This document shows positions 6,860 through 14,579 of a stretch of 14,642 bases of DNA, piece after piece. The DNA comes from Clostridiales bacterium (GTDB lineage Bacteria > Bacillota > Clostridia > Oscillospirales > Acutalibacteraceae). Below the pieces are notes generated by a model. It had not been told where the DNA came from. It worked only from the letters and a program-made list of their open reading frames with translations, and ran no database searches. How positions within the stretch are numbered: position 1 is the stretch's first letter; each line of letters opens with the position of its first letter. The position numbers were made by a program, and so were the translations under genes. The stretch spans positions 1 to 14,642 of the forward strand of contig JAJQDK010000052.1 in NCBI GenBank assembly GCA_021202245.1. Reading direction: 5' to 3'.

Positions 6860-8271
6860 CACACTACCTCGTTTTTTGCATTTAAATCAGAGCTGAGCCG
6901 ATTTGCCTGCTTAACATCAATTTTTAATGCTTTATCAGAATTATTACATTGCGCCTGCAATGACGCCCCGATGCTCTCACACCATAAAATTGTGCTGTCG
7001 AGCGCCAAAACAAGAATTTTATCCCTTGCTTCAGAGGGGATTTTCATTTCGTTCATTGTCTTGCGCAGCGGCTTGGTTATTCTGCGCTGCGGATAGGTGA
7101 ACCTGTCCCCCTGCCTGCGAGTTCTGAACACAGGCCCGTCGGCAAGAATATCGGGATTGAGCAAATTATTATAATCATCTATACCGTCAGAAGCTGCGTT
7201 GAGTTCTGATTCGTCTTTGGAAGCAAGCAATATTTCTTTTACGGAATATTGCTTATCGGAAAACTCAAAGCTCATCTCTGATTTTAATTCCACCGGAGAA
7301 AATTCCCGTGCAAAATCCTCTGAGCTTACATTTTCGGCAATTCTCAGTATATTCTGCTTTGCGATAACCGAAAATCCGTTCGGCAGGTTTATAGCTCCGC
7401 CGTTGTTTATAATATTTTTTATCAGGTCAATATGCCTTTGCTCGGGAGAAAAATGAGCTTCCTCCCTGCATATCGTCACTACAGCATTATTTAGGATTGC
7501 GCTGTCAAACTCAGCAAGCTTTTTGCAGTCATAGCCGTATTGCACACGGCAATTATCAAGCGACGATGCAGTTTGGCTGTTAATATAGCTTAGAATATCG
7601 GATGCATTCTCGCTCAGGCGCATTGCTGCGGCTTCAAATCCGGGGTTGATTTCCTTAAGCACGGGAATTACATTGTGGCGGATTTTATTTCGTGTGTAAT
7701 CGTCGGAGGAATTTGTGCTGTCTGTCATATATTCAAGACCCTTTTTCCGGCAATAATCCTCAATCCTGTCACGAGTAACCTCTATGAGCGGACGAATTAT
7801 ATTTCCCCTCTTGGGAGGAATAGCGCAGACTCCCCCTAAGGATGATCCCCGCACTATGTTAAAAATCAGGGTTTCGGCATTATCCGAGGCGGTGTGAGCG
7901 GTAGCTACCTTTGCCCTGAGCCGGGCAGACAGCTCGTCAAAAAAGCCGTACCTTACGTTTCTGCCGCAAAGCTCTTCGCTTATTCTTTGCTCCTTTGCCA
8001 AAGCCCTTACATTTACGCTTTTTACAAAAAGCTCTGTATTATAATTCTTGCAAAGAAATTTACAGAAGCTTTCATCTCTGTCTGCTTCAGCCCCGCGCAA
8101 ATTATGATTGACGTGGGCGGCATAGACGGTAAGATTTAATTTTTCTTTCAAAGAAATAAGAACATCGAGAAGCGCAACGGAATCTGCGCCCCCCGACAGG
8201 GCGACAATTACCCTGTCGCCGTTTTGAAGAAGCCTGTATTTTGACATTGTATTCAAAACGAGCTTATTCAT
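6859..8271 (-). CDS. tilS: tRNA(Ile)-lysidine synthetase
   Basis: Modifies the wobble cytidine of tRNA-Ile(CAU) to lysidine, so the tRNA reads AUA and is charged with isoleucine; essential in most bacteria. 470 residues from the chosen ATG. The N-terminal PP-loop ATPase motif SGGADS is at 26-31, followed by AAHVNHNLRG with EADRDE (about 51-66) and TAHTASDNAETLIFNIVRG, all TilS hallmarks. The C-terminal domain RTRRQGDRFTYP with an ILWCESIGAS-like end is the tRNA-binding part. The frame stays open upstream into dnaB, but the ATG at 8269-8271 has a perfect GGAGG 6 nt upstream and begins MNKLVLNTMSKY, matching the family N-terminus. The start overlaps the dnaB stop by 8 nt (ATGAATAA) and the stop overlaps the hpt start by 1 nt, so it sits in a tightly coupled operon. 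Confidence 0.95.
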   Translation of the reverse strand: MNKLVLNTMSKYRLLQNGDRVIVALSGGADSVALLDVLISLKEKLNLTVYAAHVNHNLRGAEADRDESFCKFLCKNYNTELFVKSVNVRALAKEQRISEELCGRNVRYGFFDELSARLRAKVATAHTASDNAETLIFNIVRGSSLGGVCAIPPKRGNIIRPLIEVTRDRIEDYCRKKGLEYMTDSTNSSDDYTRNKIRHNVIPVLKEINPGFEAAAMRLSENASDILSYINSQTASSLDNCRVQYGYDCKKLAEFDSAILNNAVVTICREEAHFSPEQRHIDLIKNIINNGGAINLPNGFSVIAKQNILRIAENVSSEDFAREFSPVELKSEMSFEFSDKQYSVKEILLASKDESELNAASDGIDDYNNLLNPDILADGPVFRTRRQGDRFTYPQRRITKPLRKTMNEMKIPSEARDKILVLALDSTILWCESIGASLQAQCNNSDKALKIDVKQANRLSSDLNAKNEVV

Positions 8272-9634
8272 CTCTGTCCTCCGTACCGGTAAAACGCATA
8301 AATTCTCCCTGCCAATGAAGCTTGACCGAGCGGGTTTCGCCGTGACGGTTTTTGGCAACTATACATTCGCCCGAATTCATATCGGCGCCCGGCGCAGCGT
8401 TTTCGGGGTCTTTATCCGAATAATAGCCCTCACGATACAGAAAGAGAACTATATCGGCATCCTGCTCAATAGAGCCCGAATCTCTCAGGTCGGAAAGCTG
8501 CGGACGGTGATCGGTGCGCTGCTCCGAGGCACGGGAAAGCTGAGAAAGCGTGATAACGGGAACATTCATTTCCTTGGCAAGAATTTTTAAATTTCTTGTA
8601 ATTTCGGAAATCTCCTGAACACGGTTATCAATTCTTCTGCCGCTTGCCATAAGCTGTAAATAGTCGATGACAACAAGGTCAAGGTCCTTGAGCCTTCTGA
8701 GCCTCGACTTCATTTCGGTAACGGTTATACCGGGAGTATCGTCAAGATACAGGTTGGCTTTGCTCAAAACATCGCCTGCCGGTATAAGCCTTGCCCACTC
8801 GTCGTCGTTGAGGTTGCCGGAGCGCAGCTTTGTGCCTCCTACAAGCGCTTCGGTAGAAAGCAAACGGCTTGCAAGCTGCTCCTTTGACATTTCAAGGGAG
8901 AAAAACGCAACGGTCTTTTTTGCCTTGCAGGCGGCATGCCGCGCTATATTGAGCGCAAAGCTTGTCTTACCCATACCGGGTCGTGCCGCAAGCAGAATGA
9001 GGTCGCTTCGGTTAAGTCCCGTGATTACTATATCAAGGTCGCCGATTCCCGTAGGGATAGGCTTGAGAGAATCGTCGGCGTTTTTATTGAGCGCGTCAAG
9101 GCGGTCAAAGGTTTGCAGAATGACGCTGTCAATACGTTCAAGTCCCCGCCTTTCGTTGTCCTTTCTGATGTCAAAGATTTTTTGCTCAGCCGAATCAATT
9201 AGAACGGAGGTTTCCTCCTCACCGGCGGCGGCATCGTCTATAATATCCCTTGCCGCCGCAATGAGCTTGCGCGTATTGTATTTGTCGGCTATTACCTTGG
9301 CATAAGCGCCGGCATTTGAAATTGACGGGCAGTTGTTTACCAAATCCATAAGATATGTCTTGCCCGTTGATTCGTCAAAAGCTTTATTCTGTTTTAATCT
9401 TTCAAGAAGCGTTACAAAGTCAACTGCTGTGCCGAAATCTATCATATTTGAAATTTCGGCAAAAATCAGCTTGTGCAGAGCCACATAAAAATAATCGGGA
9501 GATTTTATGTAGTCAATCACCTTGTCGAAAACAGAGCTGTCAAGGATAATCGCACCCAAAACAGCCTGCTCGGACTCAGGGCTGTACGGCATATTAAGAC
9601 CGTCGTAATCGCCGCTAAACATTGTATCAGCCAT
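8264..9634 (-). CDS. dnaB: Replicative DNA helicase DnaB
   Basis: Hexameric 5'-3' helicase of the replication fork (called dnaC in Bacillus). 456 residues, normal length. The N-terminal helical domain begins with the conserved PYSPESEQAVLGAIILD region (about 16-32). A linker follows, then the RecA-like domain: PTGIGDLD (about 194-201), Walker A ARPGMGKTS (217-225), FFSLEMSKEQL (244-254), Walker B VVIDYLQLM (321-329), LSQLSR (363-368) and SDLRDSGSIEQDAD (381-394). It ends with KNRHGETRSVKL and WQGEF. No intein is present. The ATG is preceded by AAGGGT. It lies 107 nt after rplI, the conserved gdpP-rplI-dnaB order; a weak promoter-like pair (TTGCAT, 18 nt, TAAAAA) is visible in that gap but is unconvincing. 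The stop overlaps the tilS start by 8 nt. Confidence 0.97.
   Translation of the reverse strand: MADTMFSGDYDGLNMPYSPESEQAVLGAIILDSSVFDKVIDYIKSPDYFYVALHKLIFAEISNMIDFGTAVDFVTLLERLKQNKAFDESTGKTYLMDLVNNCPSISNAGAYAKVIADKYNTRKLIAAARDIIDDAAAGEEETSVLIDSAEQKIFDIRKDNERRGLERIDSVILQTFDRLDALNKNADDSLKPIPTGIGDLDIVITGLNRSDLILLAARPGMGKTSFALNIARHAACKAKKTVAFFSLEMSKEQLASRLLSTEALVGGTKLRSGNLNDDEWARLIPAGDVLSKANLYLDDTPGITVTEMKSRLRRLKDLDLVVIDYLQLMASGRRIDNRVQEISEITRNLKILAKEMNVPVITLSQLSRASEQRTDHRPQLSDLRDSGSIEQDADIVLFLYREGYYSDKDPENAAPGADMNSGECIVAKNRHGETRSVKLHWQGEFMRFTGTEDRDE
8278..8282 (-). promoter_or_regulatory. Ribosome binding site deciding the tilS start
   Basis: GGAGG, 6 nt before the ATG at 8271 and lying inside the last codons of dnaB. 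It favours the internal ATG over the longer open frame that reaches back into dnaB. Confidence 0.75.
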
Positions 9635-9740
9635 AATGTTACCCTTAATTTACTTATATATTTTTAAATTCGGAGCAAAGCACGATGCAAGCTCGCTTAA
9701 CATCGGCGAATAGGTTTTTTAATTTAAATCAAGGCAGGGC

Positions 9741-10187
9741 TTATTCCTCGGACACCTGAACGTCAATTTCAGCGGTGATGCCTGAGTAAAGCTTAATTTG
9801 AGCGGTGTATGTGCCGAACTCCTTTATATCGGAGTCGAGTACAATTTTACGCTTATCTATAACTATATTGTATTGCTTTTTTATTTCCTCGGCAACCTGC
9901 TTTGCGGTTATGCTGCCGAAAAGTCGTCCTCCCTGACCTGCCTTTGCGGTCATTTTAAAGGTTTTGCCCTCAAGCACCTTTTTATGATGCTCAGCCTGAG
10001 CCTTTTGAGTAGCAATTTTATAGTTTCTGGAATCCTCTGCATTTTTGTATTCGTTCATAGCCTGCGCGTTGGCTTCCTTGGCAAGCTTTTTGGGAAGCAA
10101 AAAGTTGCGTGCATATCCATCGGAAGCGTTCACAAGCTCGCCCTTTTTGCCGAGGGCCTTTACATCCTGCAATAAAATTACCTTCAC
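9741..10187 (-). CDS. rplI: 50S ribosomal protein L9
   Basis: Large-subunit ribosomal protein bL9, an elongated protein that binds 23S rRNA and helps keep the frame. 148 residues, normal length. The N-terminal rRNA-binding domain MKVILLQDVKALGKKGELV with GYARNFLLPKKLA is the family signature, followed by a long charged connecting helix (about 41-75) and a C-terminal domain with GGRLFGSIT. The start is GTG at 10185-10187; the conserved N-terminus begins exactly there and AAAGGA lies 8 nt upstream, so the non-ATG start is firm. It follows gdpP by 16 nt, which indicates co-transcription, and it precedes dnaB, as in many Firmicutes. Confidence 0.97.
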   Translation of the reverse strand: MKVILLQDVKALGKKGELVNASDGYARNFLLPKKLAKEANAQAMNEYKNAEDSRNYKIATQKAQAEHHKKVLEGKTFKMTAKAGQGGRLFGSITAKQVAEEIKKQYNIVIDKRKIVLDSDIKEFGTYTAQIKLYSGITAEIDVQVSEE

Positions 10188-10203
10188 TTAAATCATCCTT
10201 TCA

Positions 10204-12156
10204 TCACTCGTGACTTACGTCATCAAGCACTTCGTCAATCACTGCAAGCAGCTGCTGATAAGCAAGCTCCTTTGATATATTTCCGAGCTGAGCGGCAGCC
10301 ATAGTCTGATGACCTCCGCCGCCGAGCTTTTCCATTATTATCTGAACATTTATCTTTCCGTAGCTTCTGGCGGAAATATTTATCCTGTGAGAATCCTTAT
10401 AAATTACAAACGAAGCGTTTACGCCCTGAATTGTCAGCATTTCATCCGCAGCCTGAGCTGAGGCAAGCCTGACGTCATCAGCGTCCTTTTGTGCAACAGA
10501 TACTGCGCAGCCCTTGTAAATATGAGCGTTGCAGACTATATCAACCTTTTCACGATATGTATCTATGCTGTCCGCAAACATTTCCTTTACGGTGACGGTG
10601 TTTGCGCCTTTCTTTTTGAGATAAGCGGCAGCCTCAAATGTTCTGACGCCTGTTTTAATTACAAAGTTTTTGGTGTCAAGCATTATGCCCGACAAAAGAG
10701 CGTTTGCCTGAACATAACCGAGTGGCTTGTCGTCAAGATAGCTTATAATTTCGCTGCACATCTCGGAAGCGGAGGAGGCTGACGGCTCGTGGCAAAATAC
10801 CAAAGCATTGTCAATAAAGTTGACCGCCTTCCTGTGGTGGTCCACAACGATTACCTTTTTGCTTTTCTCAAACAGTCCCATACTTTCAAGAGATGTTTTT
10901 ATATGCGTGTCAACTATGATTAAAAGCGATTTCGGAGTAATGCCTCTGAGCGCTTCATCGGGCATTATAAATATGTCGGATGAAAGCTTTTCCTCGGCAT
11001 ACTCAATCATACTTTGCGCCATTGAGGTGGATTTATCAATTACAATCTTGGAATAGCGGTTAAACGACCTTTCCATTATGCACTGCATACCTATAGAGGC
11101 ACCGACGCAGTCAAGATCCGAAAAGCGGTGACCCATTATATACACCTTGTCGCAGTCTGCGACAGCACGGCTTACGGCATTTGCTATAACACGCATACGC
11201 ACCTTGCTTACCTTTTCGGCGGCAACGGCTGTTCCGCCGAAAAATTCGTAGCTGTTATCCCTAATTACAGCTATCTGGTCTCCGCCCCTGCCGAGCGCCA
11301 TCTCAAGCGCCTTTCTGGCATTTGCCTCGCTGTCCTTGATGGTTTTGGCGCCTCTGCACAGTCCTGCGGAAATTGTAGCCTCGTGCTGATTATATTTAAT
11401 TGAGTGTATCTGACGCAAAACAGGGAATTTTGCTTCAACAAGCTTTTCAACGTCGCTCTCGCGAAAAATTATCATATAGCGGTTATCGCTTATCTTTTTG
11501 TACAAAGCGTCATATTCAGCCGCCCACTTTTGAAGGCAGGAGCGAACGCTTATTACAATCTCCGAGTACACCTCATCGGACTCATTTGCAAAGTCGTCGG
11601 CATTATCAAAGGTAATTATTGCCACGCACGGACGTGAAGCCTGGTATTCCCGAGCAGTTTCCTTGTAAAAGGTGTTCTCGATAAACTGGCATACCGCTCC
11701 GCCGTCCACAGACTGAAAAAACGCAGTATATTCCCTGCCGTTTACGGCAACATCAATGCCCTCTCCGTCCTTGACGTCGTTAATATTGCGGTCGGAAAGG
11801 TAGGCGCTGATATTTTCGCCCTCAGGACTTTTGCCGCTGCACATATTTTTTCTGAAGCGTGAATTGCACCAAATTATGTCGCCCTTCTCGCCTGCCACGG
11901 CAACGGGGAATTTGTATTCCTCAAGGTAATCGCTCTCAACACCGCTTATCTTGCCTGCGGCGCTTTTTACAATACTCCTGATATAATTGTTAAATTTGAA
12001 GGACATCACAAATACAACCGCAAACGCCGCCACGGAAATTCCCAGCTCAATATAGCACAATATTATATTATAGCTGTAGGATGCTGTGGCCATAAACATC
12101 ATTGCTGCAGCAAATATTATAAACCACGGTGATAATGTCCAATGCTTCTTCTTCAT
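10204..12156 (-). CDS. gdpP: Cyclic-di-AMP phosphodiesterase GdpP (DHH family)
   Basis: Membrane-bound enzyme that hydrolyses c-di-AMP, the second messenger controlling potassium and osmotic balance and wall homeostasis in Firmicutes. 650 residues, normal length. Two N-terminal membrane helices (about 12-29 and 31-52), a PAS-like domain (about 80-160), a degenerate GGDEF domain (about 174-300; GRGGDQ at 289-294 replaces the active GGDEF), then DHH/DHHA1. The catalytic set is intact: MGHRFSDLDCVG (341-352; His343, Asp347, Asp349), Asp416 in IVDTH, VDHH (438-441), Asp494 in MLDTK, and GGGGH (612-616). The ATG is preceded by AGAGG at 7 nt. It begins 72 nt after rnj, with no clear terminator between, and is followed closely by rplI. 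The conserved order with rplI and dnaB supports the call. Confidence 0.96.
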   Translation of the reverse strand: MKKKHWTLSPWFIIFAAAMMFMATASYSYNIILCYIELGISVAAFAVVFVMSFKFNNYIRSIVKSAAGKISGVESDYLEEYKFPVAVAGEKGDIIWCNSRFRKNMCSGKSPEGENISAYLSDRNINDVKDGEGIDVAVNGREYTAFFQSVDGGAVCQFIENTFYKETAREYQASRPCVAIITFDNADDFANESDEVYSEIVISVRSCLQKWAAEYDALYKKISDNRYMIIFRESDVEKLVEAKFPVLRQIHSIKYNQHEATISAGLCRGAKTIKDSEANARKALEMALGRGGDQIAVIRDNSYEFFGGTAVAAEKVSKVRMRVIANAVSRAVADCDKVYIMGHRFSDLDCVGASIGMQCIMERSFNRYSKIVIDKSTSMAQSMIEYAEEKLSSDIFIMPDEALRGITPKSLLIIVDTHIKTSLESMGLFEKSKKVIVVDHHRKAVNFIDNALVFCHEPSASSASEMCSEIISYLDDKPLGYVQANALLSGIMLDTKNFVIKTGVRTFEAAAYLKKKGANTVTVKEMFADSIDTYREKVDIVCNAHIYKGCAVSVAQKDADDVRLASAQAADEMLTIQGVNASFVIYKDSHRINISARSYGKINVQIIMEKLGGGGHQTMAAAQLGNISKELAYQQLLAVIDEVLDDVSHE

Positions 12157-12228
12157 ATCAAACCTCTGATAAATTCAAACACAGACGAACAATGCCGTCA
12201 ATCACAGCCGGCACTTGCATACGCCGCC

Positions 12229-14100
12229 TTAAACCTCCTGCAAAATCGGGAGAATCATCGGCGCACGACGGGTTTTCTGACCGATAAGCTTTGAAACCTC
12301 GTCTTTAATTCTATTCTTGATTATGCCCCACTCGTGAATATTATTCTCGGCGCAGTCGTCAAGAATTGAAAGCACAAGCTTTTTGACCTCGTCAAGCAAG
12401 CCCTCGCTCTCTCGCACATATACAAATCCTCTTGAAACAATATCGGGACCGCTTATTACGTGACCGTCATAAACGTCAAGAGAGGCTACTATAATTATCA
12501 GTCCGTCCTGGCCGAGATGCTTACGGTCGCGAAGAACTATGCTTCCGACATCGCCTACGCCCAAGCCGTCAACAAATACCTTGCCTGTGGTAACGGACGG
12601 AAGCTCCTTCATATAATTTTCATTTAATTCCACAACGCTGCCCACGTCGCCTATAAATATATTTTTGCGGTCGGTGCCGAGGAACTGAGCAAGCTCTGCG
12701 TGCTTTCTGAGGTGCTTTTGCTCGCCGTGAACCGGAATAAAATATTTCGGTTTTACAAGGCGGTGCATAATTTTAAGCTCCTCCTGACAGGCGTGACCCG
12801 AAACGTGAACCTCATACATTGACTCGTAAACAACCTTGCAGCCCTTTTTGAGAAGCTCGTCAACAACATTGCCCACGGTCTTTTCATTGCCGGGAATGGG
12901 ATTAGCCGAGATGATGATAAAATCGCCCTCGCCCACCATTACCTTGCGGTGGTCCGAATACGCCATTCTTGACAGCGCGCTCATAGGCTCGCCCTGACTG
13001 CCTGTTGTTACCAAAACAACCTGCTCAGGCATATATTTATCAAGCATATCTATATCAATCAATATGTTTTCGGGAATTGTAAGATAACCTAACTTTTGCG
13101 CCACAGCCATATAATTTACCATACTGCGGCCTGAAAAAGCTACCTTTCTGCCGTACTTTTCGGCGCAGTTGATAATTTGCTGCACACGGTTTACGTTTGA
13201 AGCAAAGGTTGCGATGATAATCCTGTAACGCTCCGCCTGACGGAAAAGATTTTCAAAGCTTTCGGTAACCTTTTGCTCGGTTTGAGTGTAGCCGGGGCGC
13301 TCGGCGTTTGTGCTTTCCGCAAGAAGCGCAAGCACTCCCTCGTCGCCTACCTTGGCAATGCTTGAAAGGTCTATCATATCGCCCGTAATAGGCGTGCAGT
13401 CTATCTTAAAGTCACCGGTATGGACAATAGTGCCGCCCGGCGTTCTGATTGCAAAGGCAACCGCATCGGGAATTGAATGGTTCACATGTATGAACTGCAC
13501 ACTCATACAGCCGAGCTTGATTGTGTCGCCCGCATTAACAATATTGAGCTGAGATCTGTTGAGCAGACTGTGCTCCCTGAGCTTGTTTTCAACAAGTCCC
13601 AAAGTAAGGGGAGTTCCGTATATCGGAACATTTACCCTTGAAAGCAAAAACGGCAAACCGCCTATATGGTCCTCGTGACCGTGGGTAAGCACTATACCCT
13701 TTATTTTGTCGCTGTTCTGCTCAACATAAGTAAAATCGGGAATGACAAGGTCCACGCCGAGCATATCTCCGTCCGGGAATGCCATACCGCAGTCAACAAT
13801 TATAATATCGTTTTCACATTCAATCAGCATAATGTTTTTGCCAATCTCATTAAGTCCGCCGAGAAAGGCGATTTTCACCGAGGGCTTAGTAACGGGTTTT
13901 GAATTACCGGGCTTTGAGTAGGTTCTTTTTCGATAGTTTTTCTTCAGCTTCCGTCCCGAAGCGCTGCTGCTTAAACCTGTAGGCTTTTTGCTGTTTTGTT
14001 TGCGGTTTCCGTTGTTTTTCTGATTTGCGGCATGGTTTTTGCCGTTTGAGTACCTTGTTTGCTTCACCTTAAAATTATTCTTTTTTGTTTCTGTACTCAC
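12229..14100 (-). CDS. rnj: Ribonuclease J
   Basis: Metallo-beta-lactamase/beta-CASP ribonuclease with 5'-3' exonuclease and endonuclease activity in mRNA decay and rRNA maturation, a central RNase in Firmicutes. 623 residues, longer than the roughly 555 of Bacillus RNase J1. The excess is a basic, Lys/Asn/Gln-rich, probably disordered N-terminal extension (about 1-73). The catalytic core starts at VKIAFLGGLNEIGKN; the metal motif HGHEDH is at 140-145, with HVNHSIPDAVAF and TGDFKID following. VSGHACQEE and FIPVHGEQKHL form the beta-CASP and final His motifs. The C-terminal domain ends at MILPILQEV. The start is GTG at 14098-14100 with GGAGGT 6 nt upstream. Only one RNase J gene is in the window, so the J1/J2 label is left open. 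A long leader with a structured RNA and a strong promoter lies upstream. Confidence 0.96.
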   Translation of the reverse strand: MSTETKKNNFKVKQTRYSNGKNHAANQKNNGNRKQNSKKPTGLSSSASGRKLKKNYRKRTYSKPGNSKPVTKPSVKIAFLGGLNEIGKNIMLIECENDIIIVDCGMAFPDGDMLGVDLVIPDFTYVEQNSDKIKGIVLTHGHEDHIGGLPFLLSRVNVPIYGTPLTLGLVENKLREHSLLNRSQLNIVNAGDTIKLGCMSVQFIHVNHSIPDAVAFAIRTPGGTIVHTGDFKIDCTPITGDMIDLSSIAKVGDEGVLALLAESTNAERPGYTQTEQKVTESFENLFRQAERYRIIIATFASNVNRVQQIINCAEKYGRKVAFSGRSMVNYMAVAQKLGYLTIPENILIDIDMLDKYMPEQVVLVTTGSQGEPMSALSRMAYSDHRKVMVGEGDFIIISANPIPGNEKTVGNVVDELLKKGCKVVYESMYEVHVSGHACQEELKIMHRLVKPKYFIPVHGEQKHLRKHAELAQFLGTDRKNIFIGDVGSVVELNENYMKELPSVTTGKVFVDGLGVGDVGSIVLRDRKHLGQDGLIIIVASLDVYDGHVISGPDIVSRGFVYVRESEGLLDEVKKLVLSILDDCAENNIHEWGIIKNRIKDEVSKLIGQKTRRAPMILPILQEV

Positions 14101-14106
14101 AAATTT

Positions 14107-14112
14107 ACCTCC
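14107..14112 (-). promoter_or_regulatory. Ribosome binding site deciding the rnj GTG start
   Basis: GGAGGT, 6 nt before GTG 14100. It fixes the unusual start codon and therefore the presence of the long basic N-terminal extension. It lies 10 nt downstream of a stem-loop. Confidence 0.75.
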
Positions 14113-14121
14113 GTTTTTCTC

Positions 14122-14150
14122 AGCAGCCGATGTTAAGCCGAACGGCTGCT
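14122..14150 (-). promoter_or_regulatory. Stem-loop in the rnj leader just upstream of the ribosome binding site
   Basis: A perfect 8-bp GC-rich inverted repeat (AGCAGCCG / CGGCTGCT) with a 13-nt loop, ending 9 nt before GGAGGT on the rnj transcript. No T-tract follows on the minus strand, so it is not a normal terminator; a 5' stabiliser or translation control element is more likely. The GCAGC arm could instead pair with GCTGC at about 14178-14182, giving an alternative fold. Function is inference. Confidence 0.5.
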
Positions 14151-14192
14151 TATTTTAATATTGAAATAAAAATACCATGCAGCTGAATAAAT

Positions 14193-14210
14193 TTATCTTT
14201 TTGCCCTCAT
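14193..14210 (-). other. Possible five-codon upstream ORF in the rnj leader
   Basis: ATG AGG GCA AAA AGA TAA (MRAKR, then stop), with AGGTGA 4 nt upstream (14215-14220). The ribosome binding site begins at the last base of the 3' strand of the helix closing the structured leader domain. Such a short match can arise by chance; there is no evidence of translation. Confidence 0.2.
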
Positions 14211-14219
14211 ATTTTCACC

Positions 14220-14410
14220 TGCGCCGTTATCCGCCTCATTTTTGAGGGGAAAGCATGGATAATACAATAGGACACGAATATTTTACGACCCTATTCAGGA
14301 TAAATTTTCTGCCGCTCTATTTTTCAATCCGCAAGCATCATACGGATTTATTTCCGAATCTGTTTTCGGTTTTATTACCGAAATATTTTAAGTACAATTA
14401 TTGCGGCGCA
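14220..14410 (-). ncRNA. Putative structured RNA domain in the rnj 5' leader
   Basis: About 190 nt that fold, on the minus strand, into a multibranched domain. The closing helix pairs TGCGCCG (14404-14410) with CGGCGCA (14220-14226), a perfect 7-bp GC-rich match in an AT-rich background. Inside, in 5'-3' order: TTTCGGT/ACCGAAA hairpin (14364-14383), AATCCG/CGGATT (14343-14348 with 14326-14331), AATAGGGT/GTCCTATT (14288-14295 with 14266-14273, two G-U pairs), and TTATCC/GGATAA (14257-14262 with 14227-14232) enclosing CCTCA/TGAGG (14234-14247). The last helix abuts the closing helix, so they could stack. The two G-U pairs become mismatches on the opposite strand, which favours the minus strand, as does the promoter 32 nt upstream. 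I do not recognise the family. It may be a riboswitch-like leader, an autoregulatory site for RNase J, or a small RNA. Confidence 0.5.
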
Positions 14411-14441
14411 CTATACATCACAATAAATATACATTCATATT

Positions 14442-14471
14442 ATTTTACCCTACTTGCTCCCTATATGTCAA
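14442..14471 (-). promoter_or_regulatory. Sigma-A type promoter reading toward rnj
   Basis: TTGACA (14466-14471), an 18-nt spacer and TAAAAT (14442-14447) on the minus strand; the -35 is perfect and the -10 is 5 of 6. The 30 nt upstream are very AT-rich and could act as an UP element. Expected transcription start is near 14435, giving an rnj leader of about 335 nt that contains the structured domain. Confidence 0.68.
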
Positions 14472-14579
14472 GTTTTGAAAGGAATTATAATAAAAAATTC
14501 TCAAAATTTTTGTTTAACGGGCTCTTAAAGCGGATTTCACTCTTTTGAATATTATAAACAATTATCGGAAAAATAACAG
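14472..14579. other. AT-rich spacer between divergent promoters
   Basis: No coding sequence is seen here. It holds several isolated TATAAT-like strings on the minus strand without good -35 partners, and an imperfect inverted repeat built from TTTTGA...TCAAAA around GAATT...AATTC (about 14473-14508). It separates the rnj promoter from a plus-strand promoter. Confidence 0.5.

Noticed and set aside
8272..8358. 29-codon longer N-terminus for tilS
   Set aside because: These codons lie entirely inside dnaB in another frame, do not resemble TilS N-termini, and the internal ATG has a perfect GGAGG at 6 nt.
8667..9305. 212-codon plus-strand ORF antisense to dnaB
   Set aside because: It mirrors the conserved dnaB frame and is Ser/Leu/Arg-rich as antisense frames usually are. 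It has no family resemblance and no promoter or ribosome binding site.
9683..9705. Small hairpin CGATG/CATCG between rplI and dnaB
   Set aside because: Only a 5-bp outer stem with an internal bulge and no T-tract on either strand; too weak to call a terminator or regulatory element.
12157..12228. Promoter for gdpP (TTGACG, 17 nt, TTGAAT)
   Set aside because: The -10 match is poor, and transcription would begin at or inside the ribosome binding site, leaving no usable leader. Co-transcription with rnj is simpler.
14101..14435. Known riboswitch or T-box in the rnj leader
   Set aside because: No T-box antiterminator core (AGGGTGGTACCGCG-like) and no recognisable c-di-AMP or c-di-GMP riboswitch core is visible. 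It is kept only as an unassigned structured RNA.
14255..14548. 97-codon plus-strand ORF preceded by a GAGGGGA-like site
   Set aside because: Composition is dominated by Phe, Tyr, Asn, Leu and Ile, as expected from AT-rich noncoding DNA, and it resembles no family I know. It is antisense to the structured rnj leader, and its apparent ribosome binding site is part of the CCTCA/TGAGG hairpin.
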